Part shown: positions 41,301-49,965 of the stretch, in pieces
Numbering within the stretch: the first letter of the stretch is position 1
Layout: each line of letters opens with the position of its first letter
DNA from: Burhinus oedicnemus
Taxonomy: Eukaryota > Chordata > Aves > Charadriiformes > Burhinidae
Length of the DNA: 64,000 nt
NCBI GenBank assembly: GCA_008921705.1
Contig: VFFE01006710.1
Span: 587,988 to 651,987 of the forward strand
Direction: 5' to 3'
The notes under the pieces: model-generated
Told to the model about the DNA's origin: nothing
Database searches by the model: none
Seen by the model: the letters and a program-made list of their open reading frames with translations, nothing else
Translations under genes and position numbers: made by a program

Positions 41301-44300
41301 TTGGAACAAAACTCTGCAGGTAAATGTAATACAAGGTGAGGTGGCCCTAAAATTGGGATGGAGAGGGATGGTTTTTCAGAAGAGGCTCTCAGGCTGCAGA
41401 ACAGTGTGTAGACAACTTCCAAGAAACAGTTGGGTCCCTGGCACATGACATGGCTACTTCTGTGCTAGACTAATAACAAGGAAACAAGTGAAGTGATGAA
41501 ATTAAGAATCAACTCTGTGTTGGAGCACCGGTAACTCAAGAGAGGTCCAAAGTAGGGAGTATTGTGGCAATAAGTGAACTGGAAGCAAATGTGCCCCATT
41601 TTTTCCATGCACTTCCACCGAGGAAGGGTGAGGAGGGAGCTATGCAAGGGATGATTTAATAGCATCTCTATTTGAGAATAAAGCTACACACGGTGCATCA
41701 TTTTTCTTTTCTTAAAATCCACTTTTCACTTATATGGGAATGGCATCTACTTTAACTAGCATATAACGTTGTTCTTAAAAATAACTAAATCAAATAGACA
41801 AATAGGTTTAACCCCAAAACCTTTGAACAACTGCTCACCGTCTCTGTATTTAATTTTAAGAGGATATAATCCTCTATTAAAGCTGTTTTTTCATACAGTT
41901 GCTTTTAATATATAAGGTGGTTTAATGATATGGATATATATTATGAAAAGAAATAGATGCTTGATTTTATTTTTTCCAGTACTGGTCCTGAATTACAAAT
42001 TACTCTGAAAATTGTAAGAAGGTTTCATGTATTTCCTAAAATGACTTATAGCTTTTACTTCACTTCTTCTTCTCTTCTTCTCAAAAACAAACAAAAACCC
42101 CCTGACTACCAGCCTGTATATCAGGACTTGGCAGGAAACCATGAGACTTGTAGGGCCCAGCCAGAGCTGTATATTTGCTACAAAACTATAAGGTCAAGGT
42201 AAAACTTACGTGTGTTCTGTATAGAGACTGGACTCTGTCCTTCGAGTAGTTCTGGAATCAAGAAATACTAGCTGGAGTGTTTCCGTTGTCGTAACACGCT
42301 CAGAGGAGACTGGGTAATGAGACTTTTACCATGAAGTTAAAATACTCGCTTCCCAGGGCACTGCAGGTGCTAGGACAGAACTGAACCCTTGGTTTGCGTA
42401 GTTTCCATCTGCCAAGAAGGTGGGAGGAGTGGCTTAGGGAATGACATTCCTCTGCAAATAAATTGGCCCCTTACTTAGCCCTGGTGCCACATGTAAAACC
42501 AGTTTGGCTAGCTGACCTGGGATTAATATGTCCAAAAAAAAAAAGAAGAGAACAACGGTCCTTTAAACAAAAAGTGGTTCTGATGCAGTTTGTTACAGCA
42601 TTTTAAGGAGGACCATACACCCTGCATCTGTATTGCACTATCTCCTGTTGTTCCGAGCTGATATTTTGATAACAAACATTTAAGATATTTTGAACTTGCA
42701 TTGGTGGTAATAAGTTTAGTATAAAAACAATGTAAATGTTCCAAACAGAGGGCGGGAGTGCACGTGTGTGCAGAGGCTGAATGAGGACTCGGTGCAGAGT
42801 GGCGTACGCAGGGTGAGAGGGGAAGAGGTTCTCCCACCTCTGTGCGGGGCAGGATCCAGGGCTGTGGCTCTCTCCCAGCCGGCAGCTGGAGTGGTGGCCA
42901 CGGCCAGTGGCATGCCCACTGACAGGTGTCACTGCATGGCCTGTACCAGGAGCCCAGCCAGCCTGAGGCAGCGGTCAGGCTTCGAGACAGTGCTGAAGTG
43001 TCTGTGAATGGTGGCTCTCCCATACACTGCTCCTGCTTGCTATCCTCTTGCTGTTTTAGAGGGTCTGGCAGAGTCTTTTGCTCCAAAGTGGACTTTTTCC
43101 ACAGAACGTTACTCAGATGCCTAAAAGTTATTAAATCTGAGGTACTGGTGTTTGTCCTCCTGCCAAAATGTCTCAGGTACTTCTTCTGGAGTATCCTCAG
43201 ATGACCTAATCAATACACTTATTTTTCCAGCATGCTCAGGCTCACCTCTCTGTCCTACCTCTTACCTCCTCCTTTTAAGCCTTCTCTTTGCAGGCACTGG
43301 CACCTTCATGGCAGTCAACGTGTTTATATGGTCAAGCTGCTTATAGAACAAGCTGTTTATAACATCTTCCCTCTGTCTAATTTGAACTGTTGTCCTACAT
43401 CTCCTCTATCTTGTAACATGCCTTAAGCTGCAGTTTGTACCAGTCTGAATTTGTCACCAAGGCAATGTCAACTTCTTGGGGTTTAGAGCGACAAAGCTGC
43501 TTGTTTTCTGATAAGCTCTGAGTTCCTGCACTTGGCTAAGTAAACTTTTTTCTCCCATACAGTTCTCTCTGAATTAGAAGCTATAATCACATTTCCCCCC
43601 TTGTTACTTACCTATTCTCAAACAAACTGGCTTTCATAAAAGACCATGAACAGGAATTTTTGTATTCTAATACTGTCTCCTCAGCTTCCTTCTGTTTAGA
43701 CTCATGATTTTAGAACAGAATAGAATAGTTCAGTTGGAAGATTTTGGAGATAAAATAGAAATAAATGTGCTCCTTTGGCATTGATGATGTTTGAGAGCGA
43801 AAGGAGAACTGAGAGCTGGACAGTATCAGCAGAAACTCTTGTGTAGGAAGTGGAGATGCACATAGGTGCAGCCAAGATGATCTAGTTACTAAATCCTTCA
43901 TGGTTTCATTTGCTGTGGGGTTTTTTTTAGGAAGCAAGAGGTGTTAGTCTGCTTTTTGGAATCACTTTGTTGATATTTGGTATCTGGTTCATGGCTTTGT
44001 TTTGAAATGATAAAGAGATCTCGATGTTACTAATCTGTTAAAAATGCCAGAATCTCTTCTCAGATTGCAGTAGTATTGTCATCTATCTGCAAAACCAAAC
44101 CGTGATGAGATAAATTGGGACGCTCAGACTTATTCTGAAGGGTTGTCAAGTTCTGGAGTTGGTAAACAGTTGCTTTGTGTCTGTTTTTTAAAGGAAAAAA
44201 AGCCTGTATAGAATTGAGATACTCTGTTCAAGTCTGTACTTCGCAAAATTAAATAGGAGCATAAAGCCAAACCAGCTTTCTTTCATATTCTTAGATTTCA

Positions 44301-47300
44301 TAAAATGATATGATATGATATGATATGATATGATATGATATGATATGATATACAAGGATGCAGCCTTTCAAAATCAGCATCTTTCAGAATAAAATGGCTC
44401 TTCAGTTTAACATAAACTTGGGGGGTAAAGCTGGGGGAGGAAGGATAAATATGCCTCTGCAGGAATTAGGACCAAGCTTCTAATGCCTGCTGTCTTTCAA
44501 GGAAGTCTGTTTGTCTCAGCTGAGAGAGACGTGGAGATACTAGCTAAGATCAGCACTCCCAAATGTGTTCAGGATAGAACAAACCGTGTCTTGTGCTGGA
44601 CTTTTAACTTGCTTTTTGAGGATTTTCATTTTAAAAAAAAAAGGGCGGGGAGAAGAAAAAAGTATTTTCTCCTCTGTCAGGGTGATGAGGTGATGATACA
44701 CCTAAAAAAAAAGACTTTCCTGTTCGTTTTATATAGACACTGAAAAAGGAGAATTGCTGAAAAAGCAGAGCTCTTTGTCCCTGGGAAGGATGAAATCCTA
44801 GTACCCGAGGAGGCAGGAGGGAACCCCGAGGTGTCATTTCTCTGTACTCATTACTTCCCAGATGTAAAACTGTATTGGCCCTTGTCCTTTTAAACCTTCT
44901 GAGACCTGAGCAGCTTTGCTCCTGGTACCTTGACAGTAACAGAGCACCCCTTAAACAGCGGCTCCTGTAACTGAGCTTGCTTAATGCTAGTGTGGCAGGA
45001 GGCACAAAATCAGAGTGTGTAATTGCGTTATCACTGTTCTTGATATCTTAGCTCTGTCATCATCGTGGCTACGTTAGCCATGCTGAAACTGTGAAATGGG
45101 TACATAATCATTTTTTCTAAATGCAAGAGTATTGATAGGCAGCATACATGGGATTATCTGCTATAAAAGGTATCAGTCAGTAAAGTAAATCAGTCAGTTT
45201 AGTAAAATGTGATTAAGTAGTTCTTTGTCAACAAAGCAGGTTTTAAACATCCTGACAAGTGTATATTGAAGTTATTCCATTTCATCATATAAAAATAATG
45301 GACTTGCTGCTTAGAGGATGCACTTGTAGTTGGAATTGCTGGCGTAACTATCTTTGAGAAAAATACAGAGCAAAGATCCCCATAGTGTATGTTGGGAAGT
45401 CCTATGTGTGTATTTGACTATATGAAGTACACTTACAGTGTGTAAAGGAAATACAGATGCGTTTGTCTTGACTACGGAGATTTGGACTTGGAGAAAATGT
45501 TTTGTGGTGTTCTTGATTATAATCAATTCAGTGAATAGTAGGTATCTTCTATTTAGAATGGTATCTAAATTTTCTCGCAAGCTATGTCACTTTTTGTTCT
45601 CTGGATCACAGTCTCCGTAGAATACATTTCTCACTTGATCAGTAAATGGCTGCTGCAAAATTGGAAGATAATTCTGTGTAGTTGGATTGCTTTAATGTCA
45701 CTGAAGGAGACCACTTCACAGTTTTGACCTCTGGCAATGTGGGTTAAATTGCTCTTTCTGAACAGGTGCTATTAGGCAGTTAATTTTCAAGTAAGTGCAG
45801 TAGTCCTTGTTTGTTGCTTACAGTGATGCTAGCTGGATTGCCCTGGGTATGTAGGTTGGTAATATTTCTAAATGTGCTGGTCTTTGCCCAAAGTGGTTTC
45901 CGCTTTGCACGTGGCTGAACGATGAGATTCTGTTTGGCAAATACAGTGCTTTCCCGTCCAGTGGTGGAGATGCTTCTGACTCTCACTTAGTAGGTAGGCT
46001 TTTTGTTTGTTTGTCTGTTCCTTAATCCTAGGACCTTCCAGTGTCAACGGCGAGAGACTTGTCTTTGTAAATAAAGATAATTCTTGTGTTCCAGAAGTGG
46101 CTGCTAAGCTTTTTCTTCTCTGCTTTACTAATGCTTACACATTTTCTTTACTAATGCTTACTTTTTCCTGCAGTTTCCTTAAAGACTTCCCACTGAGCTT
46201 CCTGTTAGACCTCCTTTGCCTTCCTCTGTTTTCTTATTGCTTCTGAGGGGCCTTTTTTTGTGATGGCAGTTTTCATTAATGATTTACTGATCCCTTTCTT
46301 CATGATGTCAGACTGAAGCACTGTTAAACTTCATGGCACCCCACGGCCACTTCCCTGTTCCCCAAAGGTCCCAGCTGTAGATCTTCTGCCCTGCCTCAGG
46401 GTTGGTGGGGTTGTGTGGAGGAATACAGAGACTGCTTGCTTTCCCTTTTCCTGTCCAGCCTCTGGGACTGCTGCAAGCAAAAGCCTCTCTCTGACTTTCT
46501 CCTCAGAATGCTGCAATTAGAGGCTTCCACTCCCCTGAAAACATTTTTTCAGGTACTTAAAGAGATTTAATCAACAACAGAAGTGATTTCAGCCTAGCAG
46601 TGAAGTGAATGTTGCAGCCTTGCTTTCAGGGTTTCTTCCATAAGCTTACCTGACTGTCTGCCCCTTGCATCTGCCAGCCTTCTCCGCTCTCCACCAGGTC
46701 TGTCTGGCTTGTTTGTCATACCCAGGAGCCCGTCACCGTCCTCCATCCCGGCTGCCAGCAGTATGCAGTTCCCCCACAGTGAGCACTGTTTAAGGCAGCA
46801 AACTCTGAACTTAAGAAGTTTGGGGAGGGTTCCCCCTCTCTTAATGAGATTCAACCTCACTTGATGATTATCGGTGTGGTTCTGCTGAAACAATCTGCAA
46901 GCACACAGCAAGCTCAGGGCTGAAGCCTGACAGATGTTGGTATCTGGAGAAAACTGGAGGTAGTCCTCCCAGCCTTGCTGTCAGTTCAGCCTGTCCACAG
47001 GCTTGGTATAGATGGCCGTGCTTTTGCAGATGCACAGGTTGTTAGCCCTTCTTTTACCAAAATAAAAGTTAAAAATGAACCTTAAGTATTGCAGATGACA
47101 CTACCAGCAGATGTGCGAAGAAACAATCTGGTGTACATTCCTCTGAACTTTAACTCACTTATTTGTATATGATTCATTTTGATCCTTTCTATCGCTTGTT
47201 ACACGTGGCAGACAGAGGTCGTCTTAAAAAAGCTTTTTTTTGCTTGCTGCCCATTTAAATCTTACAAATTATCTTATAAAACTCAAAAAAAGTAGCTGTG

Positions 47301-48292
47301 TTACTGTCCAAATGATATCACATAAATATGCTGTCATAACTTCCGATAGCAAACATAGTTACACAAACTTGGGAAGGGGGTTTCTTAATGGTTTTAAATG
47401 AGGCACGCTGATTGCTAGCACATCTGCTTGTGCTCTCACTTACTCAGCTGCATCTTGATTTAGCCATTGCCTTCCCCCCAACTCATTTCATGAGATAAAT
47501 ATTGTGTTGTGAAATATGAAACTGCATGACTTTTTTTCCCCTTTGGTCATAGTCACACCCACTATGTGAAACCAGCCTGTTGTAAGTACTTATAGCGCAG
47601 CCCTATTAATTTAAGGAACTGATTCATCAAGCCCTGTTGCTTGCTCAGCTATTCAAAGCTGTTGTAATAGTGTTCCTTTACTTAACTCTCTGCCCTGGCA
47701 GCCATGTTGAGCCTGTTCTGGTTCAGCGTTTGCCTACTGAGCTAATTGACAGGACCCAGGAGCACACTGAAATGGACTGAAAGATTTAGAACCAATCTTA
47801 ATTATTCTTTTTCCAGCCTCGCAGCTAAAGGCAATGTGGATGGGCTGTATGCCTGGTACCTAGCTGGTGCAGACCTGGAGCAAACTGGCTATGATGGCAG
47901 GACTCCCCTACAAGTAGTAAGTGTGCATATGGCTGTACTCTGTATGGTGCGCTAGCTGTGTGAGTAATAACGCACGCTGTCGGATAATACTAGTTTGGGA
48001 AAAGTAGATGCTGCTCTGGGAACTATAAACCGGATTAGAATTTGTTACAAACTCAAGTCTGGTGCTGTTCCGAAGTAATAAATTGCTGCAGCCAGAATTT
48101 TCTCATCTATGTCAGAGGAATTAAAATTTAAATTGGATTTTAATTATTTTGTGGTAACATATTCTTACTTCCCACAAGTAAGTATTTGCATGTCCTGGTG
48201 CACAGGATGGCAGGGTTTATTCATGTTTCTACTTACAGGCAGAGGCTACAGGGCATAAGGAGGTTCTTGACTTCCTTAGACAAAAGCAGTAA
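2163..48292 (+). CDS. ASPG: ASPG: asparaginase / lysophospholipase with C-terminal ankyrin repeats (gene span of 15 coding exons)
   Basis: The coding exons join to 1797 nt, i.e. 598 codons plus TAA. Exon spans: 2163-2346, 8236-8365, 11901-12012, 14919-15044, 16479-16562, 17623-17749, 24369-24481, 26203-26388, 29374-29487, 32508-32627, 33713-33808, 34706-34869, 41233-41319, 47817-47916, 48239-48292. Every intron is GT...AG and every phase matches. Residues 44-400 form a type I (AnsA-like) asparaginase domain: TGGTIG at 50-55 (nucleophile Thr53), HGTDTM at 155-160 (Thr157, Asp158), NDGRANL at 192-198, Lys229 in [16 protein letters not shown] at 307-315 and NCTQC from about 340. Residues 435-598 carry ankyrin repeats ([30 protein letters not shown]). 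The mammalian family hydrolyses L-asparagine, and the rat enzyme also has lysophospholipase, transacylase and PAF-acetylhydrolase activity in the cytosol. Length is close to the human protein (about 573 residues). Confidence 0.96.
2347..8235 (+). other. ASPG: ASPG intron 1
   Basis: GT (GTGAGG) to AG (TTTTTAAG), 5889 bp. The first 230 bp are still CpG-rich. A G/T-rich low-complexity stretch lies at about 2793-2850 and an A16 run at 3935-3950. A minus-strand ORF of 184 codons (5463-6017) with a good internal splice acceptor is described separately. Otherwise nothing recognisable. Confidence 0.9.
5463..5887 (-). other. Candidate antisense exon in ASPG intron 1 (hypothetical)
   Basis: On the minus strand the sequence 'ctgtcctttccctctttag' ends at 5888, a textbook polypyrimidine tract plus TAG acceptor. 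It is followed by an open frame of about 141 codons ending in TAA at 5463. The whole ORF from an ATG at 6017 is 184 codons. The protein is polar, with Thr, Ala, Glu and Cys/His scattered and no membrane segment, signal peptide or family motif that I recognise. It could be a terminal exon of an unknown minus-strand gene, a lncRNA exon, or chance. No partner exon has been matched to it. Confidence 0.25.
8236..8365 (+). CDS. ASPG: ASPG exon 2 (residues 62-104 plus two bases)
   Basis: Follows acceptor TTTTTAAG and ends CTCCC before donor GTAAGT (phase 2). It encodes [10 protein letters not shown]...[14 protein letters not shown] sequence (here [11 protein letters not shown]) and FPDNTLVLP. This is the mobile-loop and linker segment after the first catalytic Thr, homologous to the 'TLPMFHDEEH...EDTLVLP' stretch of mammalian ASPG. 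Confidence 0.93.
8366..11900 (+). other. ASPG: ASPG intron 2
   Basis: GTAAGT to TTCATAG, 3535 bp. No repeat family was recognised. A possible pseudo-exon at 10210-10347, flanked by acceptor- and donor-like sequences, is listed separately. Short T-rich runs lie near 10981-11000. Confidence 0.9.
10210..10347 (+). other. Possible pseudo-exon or poison exon in ASPG intron 2
   Basis: 'ggtcttttctatag' at 10196-10209 resembles a splice acceptor and CCT|GTAAGA at 10345-10353 a donor. They bound 138 nt that are open in one frame (46 codons). Inserted between ASPG exons 2 and 3 (phase 2) it would be read in a different frame and stop at once (CTT TGA), so inclusion would truncate ASPG. There is no homology support, and such site pairs occur by chance in introns. 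Confidence 0.15.
11901..12012 (+). CDS. ASPG: ASPG exon 3 (residues 105-142)
   Basis: Starts after CTTCATAG and completes the split Pro codon, then encodes [28 protein letters not shown]. The [11 protein letters not shown] block matches the conserved 'DSSDMT..dW' of asparaginases, which helps to form the substrate pocket. The exon ends KKLE before donor GTACTG (phase 0). Confidence 0.95.
12013..14918 (+). other. ASPG: ASPG intron 3
   Basis: GTACTG to ATCTCCAG, 2906 bp. Holds a CR1 3' fragment at 12128-12233. Overlapping ORFs of up to 108 codons on both strands near 12917-13430 show no motif and look like chance frames. Confidence 0.9.
12128..12233 (+). mobile_element. CR1 LINE 3'-end fragment
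   Basis: Contains the typical avian CR1 tail: 'tccctgcccatagcagggg', 'ggaactagatgatcttta', 'aggtcctttccagctctaacc', ending in 'attctatgattctgtgatt' octamer-like repeats. It is about 106 bp of a 5'-truncated copy in the same orientation as ASPG. This family is the main retrotransposon of bird genomes. Confidence 0.85.
14919..15044 (+). CDS. ASPG: ASPG exon 4 (residues 143-184), second catalytic motif
   Basis: Acceptor ATCTCCAG, donor CAG|GTAACG, phase 0 at both ends. Encodes [18 protein letters not shown] with the second asparaginase signature HGTDTM (catalytic Thr157 and Asp158), then a helix and KTVVLTGSQ, the conserved strand after it. This is the most conserved exon of the gene. Confidence 0.97.
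15045..16478 (+). other. ASPG: ASPG intron 4
   Basis: GTAACG to CTCTCCAG, 1434 bp. No repeat or embedded gene recognised. Confidence 0.92.
16479..16562 (+). CDS. ASPG: ASPG exon 5 (residues 185-212)
   Basis: Encodes [20 protein letters not shown], with the NDGRANL motif that follows the TG(A/S)Q strand in asparaginases and helps to build the subunit interface and active-site wall. Ends VIPE before donor GTCAGT. Both ends are phase 0 (28 codons). Confidence 0.96.
16563..17622 (+). other. ASPG: ASPG intron 5
   Basis: GTCAGT to CTTGCAG, 1060 bp. Nothing recognisable inside. Confidence 0.92.
17623..17749 (+). CDS. ASPG: ASPG exon 6 (residues 213-254 plus one base), catalytic Lys
   Basis: Encodes [20 protein letters not shown]. 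Lys229 in VTKVDA matches the catalytic Lys of asparaginases (Lys162 of E. coli AnsB), which forms the second triad with Thr157 and Asp158. Continues [13 protein letters not shown], also conserved, and ends in ACA-A before donor GTAAGC (phase 1). Confidence 0.96.
17750..24368 (+). other. ASPG: ASPG intron 6
   Basis: GTAAGC to TTTAACAG, 6619 bp. A short GT repeat lies at about 21243-21258. ORFs up to 139 codons (18568-18987 minus, 20657-21034 plus) have no recognisable motif. No CR1 fragment seen. Confidence 0.9.
24369..24481 (+). CDS. ASPG: ASPG exon 7 (residues 255-292)
   Basis: Completes the split Ile codon, then [19 protein letters not shown] and [15 protein letters not shown]. The [10 protein letters not shown] strand begins the second (C-terminal) Rossmann-like half of the asparaginase domain; compare human 'VGLLRLYPGIPAAL'. 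Donor GCT|GTAAGT, phase 0. Confidence 0.95.
24482..26202 (+). other. ASPG: ASPG intron 7
   Basis: GTAAGT to TTTTTAAACAG, 1721 bp. Contains the longest CR1 fragment of the window (24801-25045). Confidence 0.92.
24801..25045 (+). mobile_element. CR1 LINE 3'-end fragment (best preserved in the window)
   Basis: About 245 bp of CR1 3' end, sense orientation. It holds the end of the reverse-transcriptase-derived region ('gcactggaacaggctgccca', 'gagaggtggtggtgtctc', 'acccacctggacac') and then the 3' UTR hallmark 'ggttggactagatgatctcc' followed by 'cccttccaacc' and 'gtgattctgtg'. It is 5'-truncated and too short to be active. This is the strongest single marker that the genome is avian or at least sauropsid. 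Confidence 0.93.
26203..26388 (+). CDS. ASPG: ASPG exon 8 (residues 293-354)
   Basis: Encodes [20 protein letters not shown], with [11 protein letters not shown] matching the AnsA motif 'RSYGVGNAPQ', then [20 protein letters not shown] and [18 protein letters not shown], equivalent to AnsA 'NLTQCMSGKV...YATG'. These are core elements of the C-terminal asparaginase subdomain. 62 codons, phase 0 at both ends; donor CAG|GTAAGG. Confidence 0.97.
26389..29373 (+). other. ASPG: ASPG intron 8
   Basis: GTAAGG to TTTATTCAG, 2985 bp. An ORF of 102 codons at 28450-28758 ends in a hydrophobic stretch but has no motif or splice support. No repeat recognised. Confidence 0.9.
29374..29487 (+). CDS. ASPG: ASPG exon 9 (residues 355-392)
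   Basis: Encodes [20 protein letters not shown] with [16 protein letters not shown], the conserved 'DMT.EA.L.KL.Y.L' motif near the end of type I asparaginase domains (E. coli AnsA 'GADMTVEATLTKLHYLL'). Ends WEEKRQ before donor GTAAAT, phase 0. Confidence 0.96.
29488..32507 (+). other. ASPG: ASPG intron 9
   Basis: GTAAAT to GCTTTTCAG, 3020 bp. Contains a (TC)n microsatellite (31742-31760). No gene-like content beyond short chance ORFs. Confidence 0.9.
31742..31760 (+). repeat. (TC)n dinucleotide microsatellite
   Basis: About nine perfect TC units inside ASPG intron 9. Confidence 0.9.
32508..32627 (+). CDS. ASPG: ASPG exon 10 (residues 393-432)
   Basis: Encodes [14 protein letters not shown], matching the 'LLTKDLRGEMT' block that closes the asparaginase domain in mammalian ASPG. 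The remainder ([20 protein letters not shown]) is a variable linker to the ankyrin part; human differs strongly here. 40 codons, phase 0; donor GAG|GTATAT. Confidence 0.93.
32628..33712 (+). other. ASPG: ASPG intron 10
   Basis: GTATAT to TTTCTTAG, 1085 bp. Contains a decayed CR1-like fragment (33285-33395). Confidence 0.9.
33285..33395 (+). mobile_element. Decayed CR1-like 3'-end fragment
   Basis: 'gtggaggtttggaagtacag' followed by 'gaggagactggactatatgg' and 'cttttccaattcctacc' follows the order of the CR1 3' end (gaggtttt...gactggac...ggttggactagatgacc...cccttccaacc) with many substitutions. An old copy; the assignment is tentative. Confidence 0.5.
33713..33808 (+). CDS. ASPG: ASPG exon 11 (residues 433-464), first ankyrin-like helices
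   Basis: Encodes [20 protein letters not shown] then [12 protein letters not shown]. It aligns with human '[34 protein letters not shown]', the entry into the ankyrin region. 32 codons, phase 0; donor ATG|GTAATG. Confidence 0.95.
33809..34705 (+). other. ASPG: ASPG intron 11
   Basis: GTAATG to CTTTTGTAG, 897 bp. No repeat family recognised. Confidence 0.92.
34706..34869 (+). CDS. ASPG: ASPG exon 12 (residues 465-518 plus two bases), ankyrin repeats
   Basis: Encodes [20 protein letters not shown] followed by [20 protein letters not shown] and LLNAIKF. One full ankyrin repeat ([22 protein letters not shown]) and the start of the next. Ends AAG TTC AG before donor GTAACA (phase 2). Confidence 0.96.
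34870..41232 (+). other. ASPG: ASPG intron 12
   Basis: GTAACA to CATAAAG, 6363 bp. A cluster of minus-strand coding-like ORFs lies at 35275-36077 and is listed separately. The rest is AT-rich with no recognised repeat. Confidence 0.88.
35275..36077 (-). other. Minus-strand coding-like ORF cluster in ASPG intron 12 (possible pseudogene or unknown exons)
   Basis: Three successive minus-strand open frames occur: 36077-35850 (75 codons), 35947-35684 (87 codons, another frame) and 35544-35275 (89 codons). Their translations are hydrophilic, with few Cys and many Lys, Arg, Ser and Gln (for example [20 protein letters not shown]), more like a disordered cytoplasmic protein than random translation. 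I recognise no family. It could be a frame-broken pseudogene, exons of an unknown antisense gene, or chance. No clear poly(A) tract marks a retrocopy. Confidence 0.2.
41233..41319 (+). CDS. ASPG: ASPG exon 13 (residues 519-547 plus two bases), ankyrin repeat
   Basis: Acceptor TTTCATAAAG. Completes an Arg codon and encodes [20 protein letters not shown] then ENIGTKLC, matching human 'HPGVIGLLREAGASLSTQELEEAGTELC'. Ends in AG before donor GTAAAT (phase 2). This is the second half of one ankyrin unit and a degenerate next one. Confidence 0.95.
43712..43755 (-). mobile_element. CR1 LINE 3' tip, antisense
   Basis: 'agaatagttcagttggaag' is the reverse complement of the usual CR1 3' end ('cttccaactgaactattct'). 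Only about 40 bp survive before similarity fades. Antisense to ASPG. Confidence 0.55.
44306..44350 (+). repeat. (TGATA)9 pentanucleotide microsatellite
   Basis: Nine perfect TGATA units directly following 'cataaaa', in ASPG intron 13. Perfect pentamer arrays of this size are usually length-polymorphic. Confidence 0.95.
46123..46161 (+). repeat. Short direct repeat (16 bp, spacing 23 bp)
   Basis: 'ctttactaatgcttac' occurs at 46123-46138 and again at 46146-46161. A minor local duplication in intron 13. Confidence 0.85.
47817..47916 (+). CDS. ASPG: ASPG exon 14 (residues 548-581), ankyrin repeat
   Basis: Acceptor CTTTTTCCAG. Completes a Ser codon, then [20 protein letters not shown] and [13 protein letters not shown]. 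It aligns with human '[33 protein letters not shown]'. Ends CAA GTA before donor GTAAGT (phase 0). Confidence 0.96.
47917..48238 (+). other. ASPG: ASPG intron 14
   Basis: GTAAGT to ACTTACAG, 322 bp, the shortest intron of the gene. No embedded element. Confidence 0.93.
48239..48292 (+). CDS. ASPG: ASPG exon 15 (residues 582-598 and stop); C-terminus as read
   Basis: Acceptor TTCTACTTACAG. Encodes [17 protein letters not shown] then TAA at 48290-48292. It aligns with human 'AEAAGNLAVVAFLQS', after which human continues for about 18 residues. Five bases after the stop there is a good donor (AAG|GTAAGA at 48295-48303), so this exon probably is not the last one. Because the stop is so close to the junction, nonsense-mediated decay would not be expected. 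The frame one base away is open through the exon and into the candidate exon at 49966. Confidence 0.88.
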   Translation, partial: AEATGHKEVLDFLRQKQ

Positions 48293-48297
48293 AGAAG

Positions 48298-49965
48298 GTA
48301 AGATCTCATTTTCAAGTGCTAGATTTCTGAAATGTACAGATCACCGTGTACATGTATGAAGGAGGATTTTGTATTTAAGCCCCAGCTCTCCCTAGAGCAT
48401 CTGGGTTCAGCTGTTGTCCCTGCCTTAGTTCTGATATGAATCTAGTACTTTAATCCTTCCTTGTTAAGTGAGGCTAATGTTTCTGCCTGAGCCTGGAAGT
48501 GCTTTCTTATGGTGTGTTCCACAGCGGGGTTCTGAACTTGGTTGGGAATCTAAGTGCTACCAAAATAAAACCGCTGAGGGCAGCAATGTCTTGTTCCGTT
48601 GGCCCACTGCAATAAATGGCTCCTCTGTCTTGTCTGCATTGGAGAGGAGATGCCTTTTATCGGGCAGTGTGCCAAGTTCTCAGGGTGCCATGCCGGCAGC
48701 ACAGCAGCATACCCTTCTCCAGCACAGCTGCGAGGCGATCACAGCTCTTCAGCTGCGCAGCCTCCCACTCCGGAGGTGCTGGTGTGGTACCTACGGCGTG
48801 TCCACCTGTGCTCTCCCTCTAGCTTTTAATGGAGCACCTCACACCAGCCCATCTTCTAGTGTAACATAGTCTACCACCACGGGAAATGTGGGGCGGGTTC
48901 TTAATAGACAGGAGTAGTACTACACGCGTAGACTGCAGAAGGCTCCCTTTCAGCAGAGAGCTCTGCTGAGGGGTTGCTCCCCCCCGGCTGCGGGACAGAG
49001 CAGTGCCATGGCCTCTTTCTCTTACTCAGACCTTAGATGCGGCTGCCTGGTTGTCCCTGACCCGGACTCCCAGCATGGATCTCTTTTGTGCTGCTATCCC
49101 CCAAGGTGTGTTTCCCTAGCCCTGTGCATGTGAGGCGGGTGTGAGCCTCGCGTTCAAAGCATCAGATCTGACAAGTCTCTCTATAGGAAATTTGTCTGGG
49201 CGTTTGACCTTCTCCAGTGCTGTGCTGTAACTGGAGACATTAAAAACACTTGCCTTTCATTTCTCAGAACTCCTTTCTGATGCAATATGTTGTTGATTTA
49301 GGTATCTCTTCTCCAATATATTGGCAAGTCTAATCCCAATTTAAATATTGGGAGGAGATAATCTCCTTTATATAACAAAATTAACACAAAGTTTAGTTAA
49401 AGGTTTTGCTGCGTCCATGGCTACCTTGCCTCTTGTGTGTCCCATTTGGTCAATGAGAGTGAATTAATGTGTATGTAAGTGGGGAACTGCAACTGGAACA
49501 ATAGCATTTTTTCATCACTGTGTACTGATCTAAATGAATATTGGACAGAATCGGGCATTTTTTGCTTTCCTGTAAAGTTTTGGGGTTTTCTTTGTTTTTA
49601 GCTAATATAGAAGAATTAGATAAAATCAGTCTTGAGCATTTAAATGTAAGTTTTCCAGTGTCCAGGATGAAGATGCTAAAAATACCTTCAGAATATGGGT
49701 TGTGTTGCAAAGGGATTTCCATTTTCAGTGACATATGTCTGCAAAAGTCACTTTTCATTTGTAAGTGGGGAGTGAATGTGTTAAATCCTCAACTTCTACA
49801 TGGATCGTCTCTTAACTCCTCTGGACTGAGCCACCAGTAGTGTAGCAGTCTGAAGGAAGTCTTTAGTACTGTGTGAGAACTTGCTTGTCAGGCTACAAGG
49901 CAGTCTCTTCTCAGGAAGGTTTTGGATACTGCCTGGTTCTAAACATCCATTTTTTCTTTCTCCAG
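48298..49965 (+). other. ASPG: Candidate ASPG intron 15 (or 3' UTR plus flank if the donor is unused)
   Basis: Begins GTAAGA and ends with the strong acceptor 'ttttttctttctccag'. If the donor is not used, AATAAA hexamers at 48564-48569 and 48611-48616 could end a short transcript. A GC-richer part at about 48620-48850 has overlapping frames up to 133 codons that look incidental. Confidence 0.6.
48564..48616 (+). terminator. ASPG: Two AATAAA hexamers after exon 15 (possible proximal polyadenylation)
   Basis: AATAAA at 48564-48569 and again at 48611-48616, about 270-320 bp after the stop codon. They would serve only if the GTAAGA donor after the stop is skipped. Confidence 0.3.

Larger units (their letters stand above)
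41320..47816 (+). other. ASPG: ASPG intron 13
   Basis: GTAAAT to TTTTTCCAG, 6497 bp. Contains an antisense CR1 tip (43712-43755), a (TGATA)n microsatellite (44306-44350), a 16-bp direct repeat (46123-46161) and a GC-richer patch near 42750-43010 with a 187-codon minus ORF that shows no motif. Confidence 0.9.

Noticed and set aside
42523..43086. 187-codon minus-strand ORF in ASPG intron 13
   Set aside because: Lies in a local GC-rich patch with three other overlapping frames also open; no splice site or motif supports it.
2163..48292. Bacterial contamination as the source of the asparaginase similarity
   Set aside because: The similarity is split over 15 exons with matching phases and GT...AG introns, and is followed by ankyrin repeats as in vertebrate ASPG.
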